Source: Planctomycetota bacterium
Lineage (GTDB): Bacteria > Planctomycetota > PLA2
Direction: 5' to 3'
DNA length: 64,000 bases
NCBI GenBank assembly: GCA_021776735.1
Contig: JAJFFH010000058.1
Span: 62,001 to 126,000 of the forward strand
Numbering within the stretch: the stretch's first letter is position 1; the number at the start of each line of letters is the position of its first letter. The position numbers and the translations under genes are program-made. The notes beneath the pieces are model-generated. The model saw nothing but the letters and a program-made list of their open reading frames with translations, did no database searches and was not told the origin of the DNA. Of this stretch, positions 1-8,128 are shown piece after piece.

Positions 1-206
1 ATGTCAGGGGTTCTCTCTACACGTTTCGTGCCACGTCTCAAAAAAACACACGTCGTAACCCCTTTTCCAGTAGCAGGTTATGACGCCGTCGCGCGACCCG
101 AACGCAGCCGGCCGTACCGAGAGCGCACGGTGCGTAAAAGACGCACACCGGGGCGGTTTCGGATTCGCCGCCCGGACTGCCGATATGGGGTAGGCGGTTC
201 AACGGG

Positions 207-1568
207 ATGGATCCTCACGCATTGGGAAAACTCTGCGTCGAGCGTCGAGTGCTGACCGAGGAACAGCTCCAGCATTGCCTGGAGGTCCAACGGTCGAGTC
301 CGGCGTGGCGGCGACTTGGCGAGATCATGCTCGCCGAGGGGTTCATCACCGGTGTCTCGCTGGCCAACCTGCTCAGCATCCAGGAGGCCTTGCGCGGTCG
401 GCAACCCCGACCGACTGCTACGCGGGGCCCGGGCACGCCGACCCCGCCGCAACAAGAAGACGCTGCCGTCGAAGTTCCGCCGACGGAGCTGGCTTGGTTT
501 CTCAAGGAGGCCGTCGCCCACGGGGCCACCGGTCTCGTGCTCGGTGGCGGACAGCAACCCGTTCTGACCGACGGTGCCAGCACGACGTTGCTGGAGGGGC
601 CGCCGCTTCGCGACTCACAGATCTACACCATGATCTCGGAGGCAATGCCGTCCAGCGTGATCCAGCAAATGGAACGGGACGGAGTCGCGGAGGCGACCAT
701 CAACCTCATCGGCGAAGAGCGCACGCGGGTCGCGCTCTACCGCTATGGCGGCGGCGTCGCCGTGTCGATGCGCGTCCTCACGCCCGCACGGGCCGAACTG
801 GACGACCTGAACCTGCCTGCGGCGGTGCGCGACCTCTCGCGGGCCCAGGACGGGCTCGTATTGATCACCGGTCCCCGGGGCTCGGGCCGAACCACGACCA
901 TGACGGCGATGCTTCGCCAAGTCGCGGCGACGCGCTCCTGCCACATCGTGGTGCTCGAGTCGATCCGGGAAATCGAACTCGACGCCGAGGGCCCGGCCCT
1001 GGTCACCTACCGGGAAATCGGACGCGACAGCGACTCATGGCGCGACGCGATCCGCGCGACGCTGGCCGCTGACGCCGACGTGGTCGCCGTCAGCGCGCTC
1101 GACCAACCGGAGGCGATCACGGCCGCACTCGGTGTGGCGGCGGCGGACCGGCTCGTCCTCGCCGGAATGCCGACCGGTGGCGCCGTGACAACCGTCGCTC
1201 GCATTCTCGACACGGTCGCCGACCTGCGGGTGCCGTACGCTGCCGATGCACTGGCCACGTGCCTGCGCGGGGTCGTGTCGCAACGCCTCTTTCGGTCTCG
1301 CCGCGGCAACAAGACGTGCGTCGCGTCCGAGGTGCTGCGGACGAACGCGGCGGCTTCGAAACTGATTCGCGAGGGAATGCCGGCCGAGCTACCGACCGTC
1401 ATGCGCGCGGCCACAACGAGCGGAATGATGTGTCTCGAGGACTCGCTGGCCCGCCTCGTGAAACGCGGCGTCGTCAGTCCGACCGAAGCGGTGGAAGCCG
1501 CCAACGACCGCGACGCCCTGCGCCGGTTGATAGGTGCAACCAAGGAGAGTGTGCGTGTCGGCCGTTGA
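207..1568 (+). CDS. PilT/GspE-like secretion ATPase homologue with altered P-loop
   Basis: A 453-residue protein of the type II/IV secretion ATPase superfamily. Residues 1-65 look like the small N-terminal GspE/MshE domain (LGKLCVERR, RLGEIMLAEGF). A Pro-rich linker follows, then a PilT-like core. The P-loop reads GPRGSGRTTT, so the usual Lys of GSGKST is Arg. The Walker B/Asp-box area reads VVAVSALDQPEA instead of the usual VGEMRD. These changes suggest weak or absent ATP hydrolysis, possibly a regulatory partner of a true motor. ATG 207 gives the full N-terminal domain; no strong ribosome binding site is visible. The next gene, a related PilT-like protein, overlaps its 3' end. No pilin or pilus platform gene is present here. 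Confidence 0.85.
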   Translation: MDPHALGKLCVERRVLTEEQLQHCLEVQRSSPAWRRLGEIMLAEGFITGVSLANLLSIQEALRGRQPRPTATRGPGTPTPPQQEDAAVEVPPTELAWFLKEAVAHGATGLVLGGGQQPVLTDGASTTLLEGPPLRDSQIYTMISEAMPSSVIQQMERDGVAEATINLIGEERTRVALYRYGGGVAVSMRVLTPARAELDDLNLPAAVRDLSRAQDGLVLITGPRGSGRTTTMTAMLRQVAATRSCHIVVLESIREIELDAEGPALVTYREIGRDSDSWRDAIRATLAADADVVAVSALDQPEAITAALGVAAADRLVLAGMPTGGAVTTVARILDTVADLRVPYAADALATCLRGVVSQRLFRSRRGNKTCVASEVLRTNAAASKLIREGMPAELPTVMRAATTSGMMCLEDSLARLVKRGVVSPTEAVEAANDRDALRRLIGATKESVRVGR

Positions 1569-2613
1569 CCCGTATCTGACCGCACTCGCTGAATCCGACG
1601 CTTCGGCGGTCCACCTGCGAGCCGGGGATGTCCCGGCCTGGCGCGTCGATGGCAACGTCGTCCCGAACGGTGATCCGATGCCGACGGGCGAGGAGTTCGA
1701 GGAGATGATTCTCGACCTGGCCGCGGGAGCCGGCCTGGTCGAAGAGCTGCGCAATCAGGCCGAGCTTGAGTTCACGCACGAAACCGCGAACAACCGGTTC
1801 CGCATCCAGATCTACCGCGCCGACGGTGGACGGCATGTGGTCGTGACGCGCTCGGCCGCGGGCGCACGCCGACCTGCCGCGCTCGGCATTCCCGATGCTC
1901 TGCGGGACGAGATGACAAGGGGCCAAGGAGTCATCCTGCTCGCGGGCGCTCGGGCGTCCGGGCGCACGACGACCGTCGCCTCGCTGCTGGATTGTGTCAA
2001 CCGCGAGACGAGCCGCTACATCGTCAGCATCGAGCGGCCGATCCTCATCGACATCGCGCCGCAGCTCAGCGTCGTGCACCAGATCGAAGTCGGCAGCGAC
2101 GCCCGCGGCTTCCCCGGGGCCATCAAGACGGCCGTTGCCGCCGGCGCGAACCTGATCGCGGTCGGCGCGGTCGAGGACGAAGCAACCGCCTGCGAAGTAC
2201 TCCGTGCCGCGGAGAACGGTGCTCTCGTCCTGGCGGTACTCACGGCCCACGGCGTGACCGACGCCTGCGGTCGCTTTCTCGATCTGTTGCCGGAGCGTTT
2301 CCACGGGTTCTTTCGCTCGCAACTCGCCCACACGCTACGCCTCGCGGCGTATCAGCAGCTCTTGCCTCGCCGTGACGGCCACCGCGAGGCGCTGTTCGAG
2401 TATGCCCGCGGCACCGAAGAGGTCCGTGATCTCATTCGCGGCAACAGGGTCTCCGATCTGCCCGCCATCCTCGACGATCCGCGCTGCCCGGACCACTTCG
2501 GACTCGACTGCGCGCTCGAAAAACTCCTGCGGCGCCGCAAGATCGACGCCGACCTGGCGTTCCGGCTTTGCCGCAACCGCAAGACGATCGAGCGCGCGGT
2601 CGCCACGACGTAG
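1555..2613 (+). CDS. PilT-like ATPase homologue, second of a tandem pair
   Basis: A 352-residue protein most like PilT retraction ATPases. The N-terminal segment SAVHLRAGDVPAWRVDG matches the PilT DLHL-AG-P--R-DG pattern. The P-loop is GARASGRTTT, again with Arg for the catalytic Lys. The Walker B/Asp-box region is LIAVGAVEDEA and the His-box region is VLTAHG. The start is taken as GTG 1555 because AAGGAG at 1541-1546 lies 8 nt upstream; GTG 1534 is the longer alternative. It overlaps the preceding gene by 14 nt, which implies translational coupling and joint function. I infer a twitching or secretion accessory role. Catalytic competence is doubtful from the motifs. Confidence 0.85.
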   Translation: MSAVDPYLTALAESDASAVHLRAGDVPAWRVDGNVVPNGDPMPTGEEFEEMILDLAAGAGLVEELRNQAELEFTHETANNRFRIQIYRADGGRHVVVTRSAAGARRPAALGIPDALRDEMTRGQGVILLAGARASGRTTTVASLLDCVNRETSRYIVSIERPILIDIAPQLSVVHQIEVGSDARGFPGAIKTAVAAGANLIAVGAVEDEATACEVLRAAENGALVLAVLTAHGVTDACGRFLDLLPERFHGFFRSQLAHTLRLAAYQQLLPRRDGHREALFEYARGTEEVRDLIRGNRVSDLPAILDDPRCPDHFGLDCALEKLLRRRKIDADLAFRLCRNRKTIERAVATT

Positions 2614-2649
2614 CGGTCTGCCCCCGCCCCCCTCTTCCTTTTCAAGCTA

Positions 2650-2678
2650 CTCATGAATCCGCGAAGCGGATTCATGAG
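2650..2678. terminator. Perfect 13-bp stem-loop between convergent genes
   Basis: CTCATGAATCCGC (2650-2662), loop GAA, GCGGATTCATGAG (2666-2678). It lies between the convergent PilT-like gene and the sigma54 activator, and it contains the activator's TGA stop. There is no clear U-tract on either side, so it could be a bidirectional terminator or an mRNA 3'-end stabiliser. Confidence 0.6.
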
Positions 2679-4267
2679 AGGCCGTATTTTTCGATCTTGT
2701 CGTAGAGCGCGCGCCGCGAGATCCCCAACCGCTTGGATGCCTCGGCCTTGTTGCCTCCGGTCATCTTCAGCGTCTCCTGGATCGCCTGGCGTTCGATGTC
2801 TTTCAGCGTGCGTCCGGCCAGTCCGTCGGTGCGGCGACTGCCGCCGACCGGGGCCGTACGGCGCAGGCGCGCCAGCAGCACCGGGCCGATCACGCCGTCC
2901 GCGAGCGCAACAAGGCGCTTGATCTCGTTTTGCAGCTCGCGGATGTTGCCGGGCCAGTTGTAGGACTGGAGGATCTTCAGGGCGGCCGGGTCGATTTCCT
3001 TCTGCTCGACCCCGGCGGTCTCGCACGCCTCCCGCAGGAAGTGACAGGCAAGAGTCTCGATATCCTCGCGGCGCTCGCGCAGCGGCGGCACGCGAACGCC
3101 GAGCACGTTGAGACGGTAGTACAGATCCTCGCGGAAGTTGCCCTCTTCAACCTCGCGCTCGAGTTCGCGGTTCGTGGCGGCAACGATGCGGACGTCGATC
3201 TTCTCGACCTTGGCTGCGCCCACCTTGCGCACCTCGCCCTCTTGCACCGCGCGCAGGAGCTTGGTCTGCATCGAGGGCGACATCTCGCCGATTTCATCCA
3301 GAAACAGCGTGCCGCCATGCGCCTGCTGGAACAGGCCGTCGCGCGTCCGGTCGGCGCCGGTGAACGAGCCCTTGACGTGGCCGAACAGCTCGCTTTCGAG
3401 CAACGACTCCGGTACCGCGCCGCAGTTCTCGGTCAGGAACAGCTTCGCGCTGCGGGGACCGCTGCGGTGAATCGCCTTCGCGATCAGCTCCTTGCCCGTC
3501 CCGCTCTCCCCCTGGATCAGCACCGGAAACTCCGTCGGGATGACGCGGTCCAGCAGCGCGAACAGCTCGCGCAGTGCCGGCGCGTCACCGATGATCTCGG
3601 AGTAGTCGAAGGCGTACTTCTCGCGCGGCTTGAGGGTGCGCAGCCGCTTGCGGTAGGTCGCCATCTCCTCGTTTTGCTGGGCGACCTCCCGCTCGAGGCG
3701 CCCGTTGAGCTCTTCCAGCCGCCGGCGCTGGGCCTCGTTGTCCTCGAACAGGCGGGCGTTGTCGATCGCCATGGCCGCGAAGTCGCGGAACTCGTCGAGC
3801 AGCGCACGATCCTCGATCGCAAACTCGGCGTCCCTAAAACGATGATCCACATACAGCGCGCCGATGGTTTCGCCGTGGAGACACAACGGCGTGCACAGGA
3901 TGGAGCGCAGCTTCATCTCGCCAATCGAGCGGCTCGTCAGGAACTCCTCGTCCTCGGACGCGTTGTCCGTGACGACCGTTTCCGCGCCCTCCATCGCTCG
4001 CGCGAGGACCGAGCGGCTGATCTTGCCCGCCGGCTTGCGCACGCTCTCCTTGTCGAGATTGCGCGCCACCGCGGCACGGCCATCCTCCGGGCCCCCGAGC
4101 CAAATGAAGCCGCGTTCGGCTCCGGTGAGTTCGATGATCGTGTCCATCACCGCCGTGAGCACCTTCTTGAGGTTTCGCTCCGACGCCAGGGACTTGGCGA
4201 CGGCGAGAACGTGCTTGTATCGCGCGGCGAGCGCGGCATCGTCGGCGCGACGTCCGAACAAGGCCAT
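2672..4267 (-). CDS. Sigma54-dependent transcriptional activator, GAF-AAA+-Fis type
   Basis: A 531-residue enhancer-binding protein that would activate RNA polymerase-sigma54. Domains in order: GAF (about 30-175), a coiled-coil linker (175-212), AAA+ core (about 223-460) and a Fis-type helix-turn-helix (about 490-531, ending NKAEASKRLGISRRALYDKI). Walker A is GESGTGKE (253-260), Walker B is GGTLFLDEIGEM, and the sigma54-contact loop reads GSFTGA instead of GAFTGA. There is no receiver domain, so control is probably by a ligand or redox signal at the GAF domain. ATG 4267 shares one base with the stop of the upstream methyltransferase/MTHFR gene (TGATG), so the two are likely co-translated. Its target promoters are not evident in this window. 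Confidence 0.93.
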   Translation of the reverse strand: MALFGRRADDAALAARYKHVLAVAKSLASERNLKKVLTAVMDTIIELTGAERGFIWLGGPEDGRAAVARNLDKESVRKPAGKISRSVLARAMEGAETVVTDNASEDEEFLTSRSIGEMKLRSILCTPLCLHGETIGALYVDHRFRDAEFAIEDRALLDEFRDFAAMAIDNARLFEDNEAQRRRLEELNGRLEREVAQQNEEMATYRKRLRTLKPREKYAFDYSEIIGDAPALRELFALLDRVIPTEFPVLIQGESGTGKELIAKAIHRSGPRSAKLFLTENCGAVPESLLESELFGHVKGSFTGADRTRDGLFQQAHGGTLFLDEIGEMSPSMQTKLLRAVQEGEVRKVGAAKVEKIDVRIVAATNRELEREVEEGNFREDLYYRLNVLGVRVPPLRERREDIETLACHFLREACETAGVEQKEIDPAALKILQSYNWPGNIRELQNEIKRLVALADGVIGPVLLARLRRTAPVGGSRRTDGLAGRTLKDIERQAIQETLKMTGGNKAEASKRLGISRRALYDKIEKYGLS

Positions 4268-6117
4268 CAGGATCCCAGCCGGACACGCGCCCGGACACGC
4301 GCTCGAAAATACTCCGTCAGATGCGCCGACGACTCGAAGTGGTGGAACGGCGTAATGATGTACACGTTGCTCGAGTGCTCCGCGATGACGTCGAGAAGCT
4401 CCTCGCAGATGCGCAGCCCCATGCGCCGCCCCTCGCGTCCCGACAATCCGCGCATCCGGGCCCGCACGTCGTCGGGGACGTGCATGCCGGCCACCTCGTT
4501 GTGGAGAAACTCGCAGTTGCGTTCGGAGGCGAACGGCATGACGCCCATGTAGAACCTTACCGGGAGCGCTGCGACCGCCTCCAGGGACTCGCGGACCCGC
4601 CCGGGTTCCCAACAGGGCTGGCTCATCGAAAAGTGCGCGCCGAGTCCGATCTTTTTTTCCAGGCGCTCGACCTGCACGTGCAAGTGCTTGACGTTCGCCC
4701 CGAACGCGACACCAATCCGAAAACGCGTGGGGTGCTGGATGGAGGCGCCCGCGGCATTGACGCAGCGGTTGAGCCCGGAAACGAGCTTGATCAGACCCAT
4801 CGACGTGACGTCGTACACCCCCTTGGCGCCGAATTCTCCACCGAACGGCACCGGGTCGCCGGTCACGCAGAGGATGTAGCGCAACCCCAGCGCGTACGCA
4901 CCCATGATGTCGGACTGAAGTCCGATCAGGTTGCGGTCCCGACCGGTGAAGTGGACCAGCGGCTCGACTCCGGCATGCTCGCGCATGAGCACCGCCATCG
5001 CGACGTTGCCCATTCGCGGCGACGCCAGCGGGTTCTCCGCGACGCTGACGAGATCGACGCCCACTCCCTGCAGGAGCCGGGCGCCTTCCAGGGTCCGCTC
5101 GTACGCAAGACCGCGCGGCGGATCGAGTTCGACAATGATCGACGGCTCGCCATCCGGCTTGTCGAGAAAACCCGGCGGAAAAACGATCGGTTCGCCGTCC
5201 ACTACACGCGGCGGCGGCGGCGGCGGTACCTCAAGGCGGACCTTGAGCCGCTTTGTCTTGAGCCGCTCCGCGATCGCGGCGATCGTGTCCGGCGTCGTAC
5301 CGCAGCAACCACCGATCAGGTTCACGCCGACATCGACGAGGCGTTCCGCCATGTCGGCCAGGTAGTCCGGCTGCTGGAGATACATGTAGCGACCGTCCAC
5401 GAGGTCGGCGCTACCGGCATTGAAGAACGCACTGAGCGGCTTCCCGGTCAACGGCGCGAACTCGCTCAGGATGTCGAGCAGCAACTTCGGGCCGCGTCCG
5501 CAGTTAATCCCGACAACGTCCGCACCCGCGCGCCAAAGATCGGTGAGCGTCTCGAGCGGCTCATCGCCTGCGAGCGTCCCGGTGCGCTCCACAAACGACA
5601 TCTGCGCCACGATTGGCAAGTCCGTAGCCTCACGGGCCGCCGCGTACGCGATCTTCATCTGGCGGTAGTCTGGAAACGTCTCGAGCATCAAGACATCGAC
5701 GCCACCGTTCGCGAGCGCTCCGGCCTGATCGGCAAAGATCGTGCGTTGTTCGTCTTCGGACAGCCCCCCCAAGCGGCTCGCCGCACGCGTCAGCGGGCCG
5801 ATGGCGCCGGCGACGAATACGTCGCGGTCCCCGACGGCTTCGCGAGCAAGCCGCGCGCCAGCCTCGGAAATCTCGACTGCCTTTCCGTCCAACCCGAACC
5901 GCGACAGATAATCGGCGTTCGCGCCGAACGTGTTGGTCTCGATCAGTCCGGCGCCCGCGTCGATGTAGCGCTGGTGAATCTCTCGAACCAACTCGGGGCG
6001 GAGCAGGTTCAGGGAGTCGAACGATTGAGTGAGGGGCACGCCGAGCGAATACAGCAGCGTACCGGTCGCTCCATCCCCGATCATGGGCCGGTCCGAGAGT
6101 GCGTCCAGGAACTCCAC
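4267..6117 (-). CDS. Bifunctional homocysteine S-methyltransferase / methylenetetrahydrofolate reductase
   Basis: A 616-residue two-domain enzyme like Bacillus YitJ. Residues 1-290 are the Zn-dependent homocysteine S-methyltransferase barrel, with Cys206 (GINCGRGP) and Cys271-Cys272 (GGCCGTTP) as the expected zinc ligands. Residues from about 330 onward are the MTHFR-type FAD barrel (for example SMSQPCWEPGR and LRYILCVTGDPV). It links one-carbon metabolism to methionine synthesis in the cytoplasm. GTG 6117 (VEFLDALSDRP) is chosen because the conserved barrel starts just after it; no good ribosome binding site supports it. The longer reading frame upstream contains the dispersed palindromic repeat and is not protein-like. 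It is coupled by TGATG to the downstream sigma54 activator. Confidence 0.93.
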   Translation of the reverse strand: MEFLDALSDRPMIGDGATGTLLYSLGVPLTQSFDSLNLLRPELVREIHQRYIDAGAGLIETNTFGANADYLSRFGLDGKAVEISEAGARLAREAVGDRDVFVAGAIGPLTRAASRLGGLSEDEQRTIFADQAGALANGGVDVLMLETFPDYRQMKIAYAAAREATDLPIVAQMSFVERTGTLAGDEPLETLTDLWRAGADVVGINCGRGPKLLLDILSEFAPLTGKPLSAFFNAGSADLVDGRYMYLQQPDYLADMAERLVDVGVNLIGGCCGTTPDTIAAIAERLKTKRLKVRLEVPPPPPPRVVDGEPIVFPPGFLDKPDGEPSIIVELDPPRGLAYERTLEGARLLQGVGVDLVSVAENPLASPRMGNVAMAVLMREHAGVEPLVHFTGRDRNLIGLQSDIMGAYALGLRYILCVTGDPVPFGGEFGAKGVYDVTSMGLIKLVSGLNRCVNAAGASIQHPTRFRIGVAFGANVKHLHVQVERLEKKIGLGAHFSMSQPCWEPGRVRESLEAVAALPVRFYMGVMPFASERNCEFLHNEVAGMHVPDDVRARMRGLSGREGRRMGLRICEELLDVIAEHSSNVYIITPFHHFESSAHLTEYFRARVRARVRLGS

Positions 6118-6161
6118 GGGGCGATGGTGCCAGTTTGACGCGCGCGGATCAAACGTCAGGA

Positions 6162-6174
6162 ACGGACGGCGATG
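6162..6174 (+). repeat. Dispersed palindromic repeat, single arm
   Basis: The exact core ACGGACGGCGATG, followed by TTTCC. It sits in the short space between the start of the methyltransferase/MTHFR gene and the stop of the LysR gene, upstream of the former. No second arm is seen. Confidence 0.7.
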
Positions 6175-6206
6175 TTTCCGGGGAAAAACCCTGCGAATCC
6201 AGCCGG

Positions 6207-7109
6207 CTAGAGCGCAAGATCGCGGAAGACGCGGGCTGCCGGGCTCAAGAGCTCCTCGGGCCGGTTCACGAGGTAAAACGACCGGGCGACCCGAAATCCA
6301 CGCACCTTGGTGGTTCCCAGCCGTCGCGAGGCCAGATCCTCGCGCGCCGCGAGACTGGATACAAAAGCCACGCCCAAGCCCGCGCGAACGGCGGCTTTTT
6401 GGGCCTCTGTCGTTCCCACCTCGCACGCGACGTGTAGCGGTGTCCGACTGCCAGGAACGAGTTCCGCCAAGGCCGCCTCCGTCGCGGCGCGCGTGCCGGA
6501 CCCGGGCTCGCGCATCACGATGGGCTGCCCCAAAACCTCCTCGGCCGAGACGGACTCGCGGTCGGCAAACGGCCGATCCGGCGCGGTGATCAGCGTCAGC
6601 TCGTCGCCGCCGATCTCGACGGCCTCAAGGTCGTCCGATTCAGGCCGCGCCCCCACGATTCCCAACTCGACCTGTGCGTCACGCACGAGCGTCAGAATCT
6701 CCGCGGAGTCGCCGGTCACCAGCCGCAGACGGACCCGATTGTGCGCGGCATGAAAACGGGCGAAGTGCTCGGGCAACAGATAGGACGCCGGGATGGTTGA
6801 GCCGCCCACGGTTAGCGTGCCACGCAGCAGCCCGGACAGCTCCTGCACCGCCATGCGCGCGTTGCGTTCGGCGCGCAAGACCTCGCGCGCCGGCAGCAAC
6901 AACGCATGGCCCGCCGCCGTCGGCCGCACGCCCGCGCGACCGCGCTCGACCAGCCGCACGCCCATGCGACGTTCCAGATCCAGAATATGGCCGCTCACGG
7001 TGGACTGCGAGAGCTGGAGCGAGTTGCCGGCCTTGGTGAACGAACCCTGTTCGACCAGAGCGACAAACACCTCCATGTGCCGGATCGAAAGCGGTTCGTT
7101 GGACGCCAC
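6207..7109 (-). CDS. LysR-family transcriptional regulator (CysB/CysL/YeiE-like)
   Basis: A 300-residue LysR protein. The N-terminal winged helix-turn-helix spans about residues 8-70 (MEVFVALVEQGSFTKAG, LSQSTVSGHI). The C-terminal effector domain has a YeiE/CysL-like pattern (LTVGGSTIPASYLLP, GIVGA, EPGSGTR, GLGVAFVS). It is a likely regulator of sulfur or methionine-related metabolism, by family and by proximity to the methyltransferase/MTHFR gene, but the ligand is unknown. The start at 7109 gives a standard-length helix-turn-helix. It is transcribed in the same direction as the methyltransferase gene, with about 90 bp between them that carry one copy of the dispersed repeat. Confidence 0.92.
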   Translation of the reverse strand: MASNEPLSIRHMEVFVALVEQGSFTKAGNSLQLSQSTVSGHILDLERRMGVRLVERGRAGVRPTAAGHALLLPAREVLRAERNARMAVQELSGLLRGTLTVGGSTIPASYLLPEHFARFHAAHNRVRLRLVTGDSAEILTLVRDAQVELGIVGARPESDDLEAVEIGGDELTLITAPDRPFADRESVSAEEVLGQPIVMREPGSGTRAATEAALAELVPGSRTPLHVACEVGTTEAQKAAVRAGLGVAFVSSLAAREDLASRRLGTTKVRGFRVARSFYLVNRPEELLSPAARVFRDLAL

Positions 7110-7167
7110 GATCGACCAAGCTTACACCGCGCGCGCCACCGGGAAAGCGCGCATCGAAACCGGGCAC

Positions 7168-7196
7168 AAAAAAAGGGCTGCCCGAAGGCAGCCCTT
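7168..7196 (-). terminator. Rho-independent terminator (minus strand)
   Basis: AAGGGCTGCC (7173-7182), loop CGAA, GGCAGCCCTT (7187-7196). An A-run at 7168-7174 becomes a U-tract on the minus strand. It lies just downstream of the thioredoxin-like gene that ends at 7222. Confidence 0.85.
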
Positions 7197-7221
7197 GATT
7201 CGAGTGAATGTGCGAGAACCG

Positions 7222-7968
7222 TTAGGCCTTGACGCCCTTGGGCTCACGCTTCTTGAGCTCGAGGAGCTTCTTCTCGCTCTCGCCCCAAGCCTCCATGTCC
7301 TTGTTGAGCTCGGCCTCCTTGCGGGCCAGCTTCTTTTCCTTGGACTTGCTGGGCTTGGCGGCGAGACGGGCACGCCCGTCCGCAATCGCGGCGCGGCGCC
7401 CATCGAGACGATCAAGGTTGTTCAGCAGCTTGATGTAGCCGCGAACCATCTTGTCGAAGCTCGACTTGTACTCGCGGCGAACCGTGCGCTTCATGGCCTT
7501 CAGGAGCTTGCCGCTCGAGATGCCCTTCTTTTGCAGAACGTCGATGACCTTGTAGTCGCGACCGACCAAGACGAGGCGCGGTGTGTACTTGCCAGCGTCC
7601 TTGATCAGGCGATCCTGCATCGAGTTGCCGGTCGTCATCTTGACGCACTTGAAGAACTTCGTGCCGACCGCGACGTTTTCGTTCGCAAACACGACCGAGG
7701 ACAGCTTGCGGCTGACCTTGTCGGTCTGGTCGTCGGCGGTGACGTAGATGAGCATCGGCTTGTCGGCGAAGGCCGCAGCCTTTGCGGATTCTGATTCGGT
7801 CATGCCCGTGGTCACGGCGCGCGGGCCGACCTCGGTCATGGTGTTCCAGGAGATGTTGAGCTTAGCCAAACTGGCCGCAGAGCGCGGGCATCACCCGGCT
7901 TCCGTCGGCCGAACCATGGCGGTGATTACGACCAGCAGCGGGGCTGTCGCCAAAATCCGACGCATCAT
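7222..7968 (-). CDS. Secreted thioredoxin-like protein with an in-frame TGA after the signal peptide
   Basis: The body (about 215 residues from TTG 7869) has a thioredoxin-like pattern (KPMLIYVTADD, YTPRLVLVGRD) without a CxxC motif, then a Lys-rich coiled-coil tail. Upstream in the same frame, ATG 7968 preceded by GGAAGGAAT starts a clear signal peptide (MMRRILATAPLLVVITAM...EAG). It is followed by TGA at 7891-7893 and then CPRSAASLAKLN into the body. The gene is therefore either broken by a nonsense change, read through, or started internally at TTG without a visible ribosome binding site. A strong terminator follows. Function is unknown; by fold and export it is probably a periplasmic protein. 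Confidence 0.7.
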
Positions 7969-8128
7969 TTTCTGAATTCCTTCCGTATATGCCGTGGGGC
8001 CGACCCCCGACTGGTCTATCGAATGATTGGACTGTAATAGTGTACGGGCGAACCGGCCGGTCTTTGAGCCGATTCTGAGCGATAATGCAGATCGAATTCG
8101 CCAATACCTCGAGAACCACTGTAATCCC

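Noticed and set aside
1-206. Open frame of 84 codons at the left edge
   Set aside because: It overlaps the PilT-like gene start, has basic low-complexity composition and no ribosome binding site or known fold.
2930-6138. Very long open frames on the plus strand opposite the sigma54 activator and methyltransferase genes
   Set aside because: They are antisense shadows caused by high GC third positions; the translations are rich in Arg/His/Gln and match no fold, whereas the minus-strand proteins carry clear family motifs.
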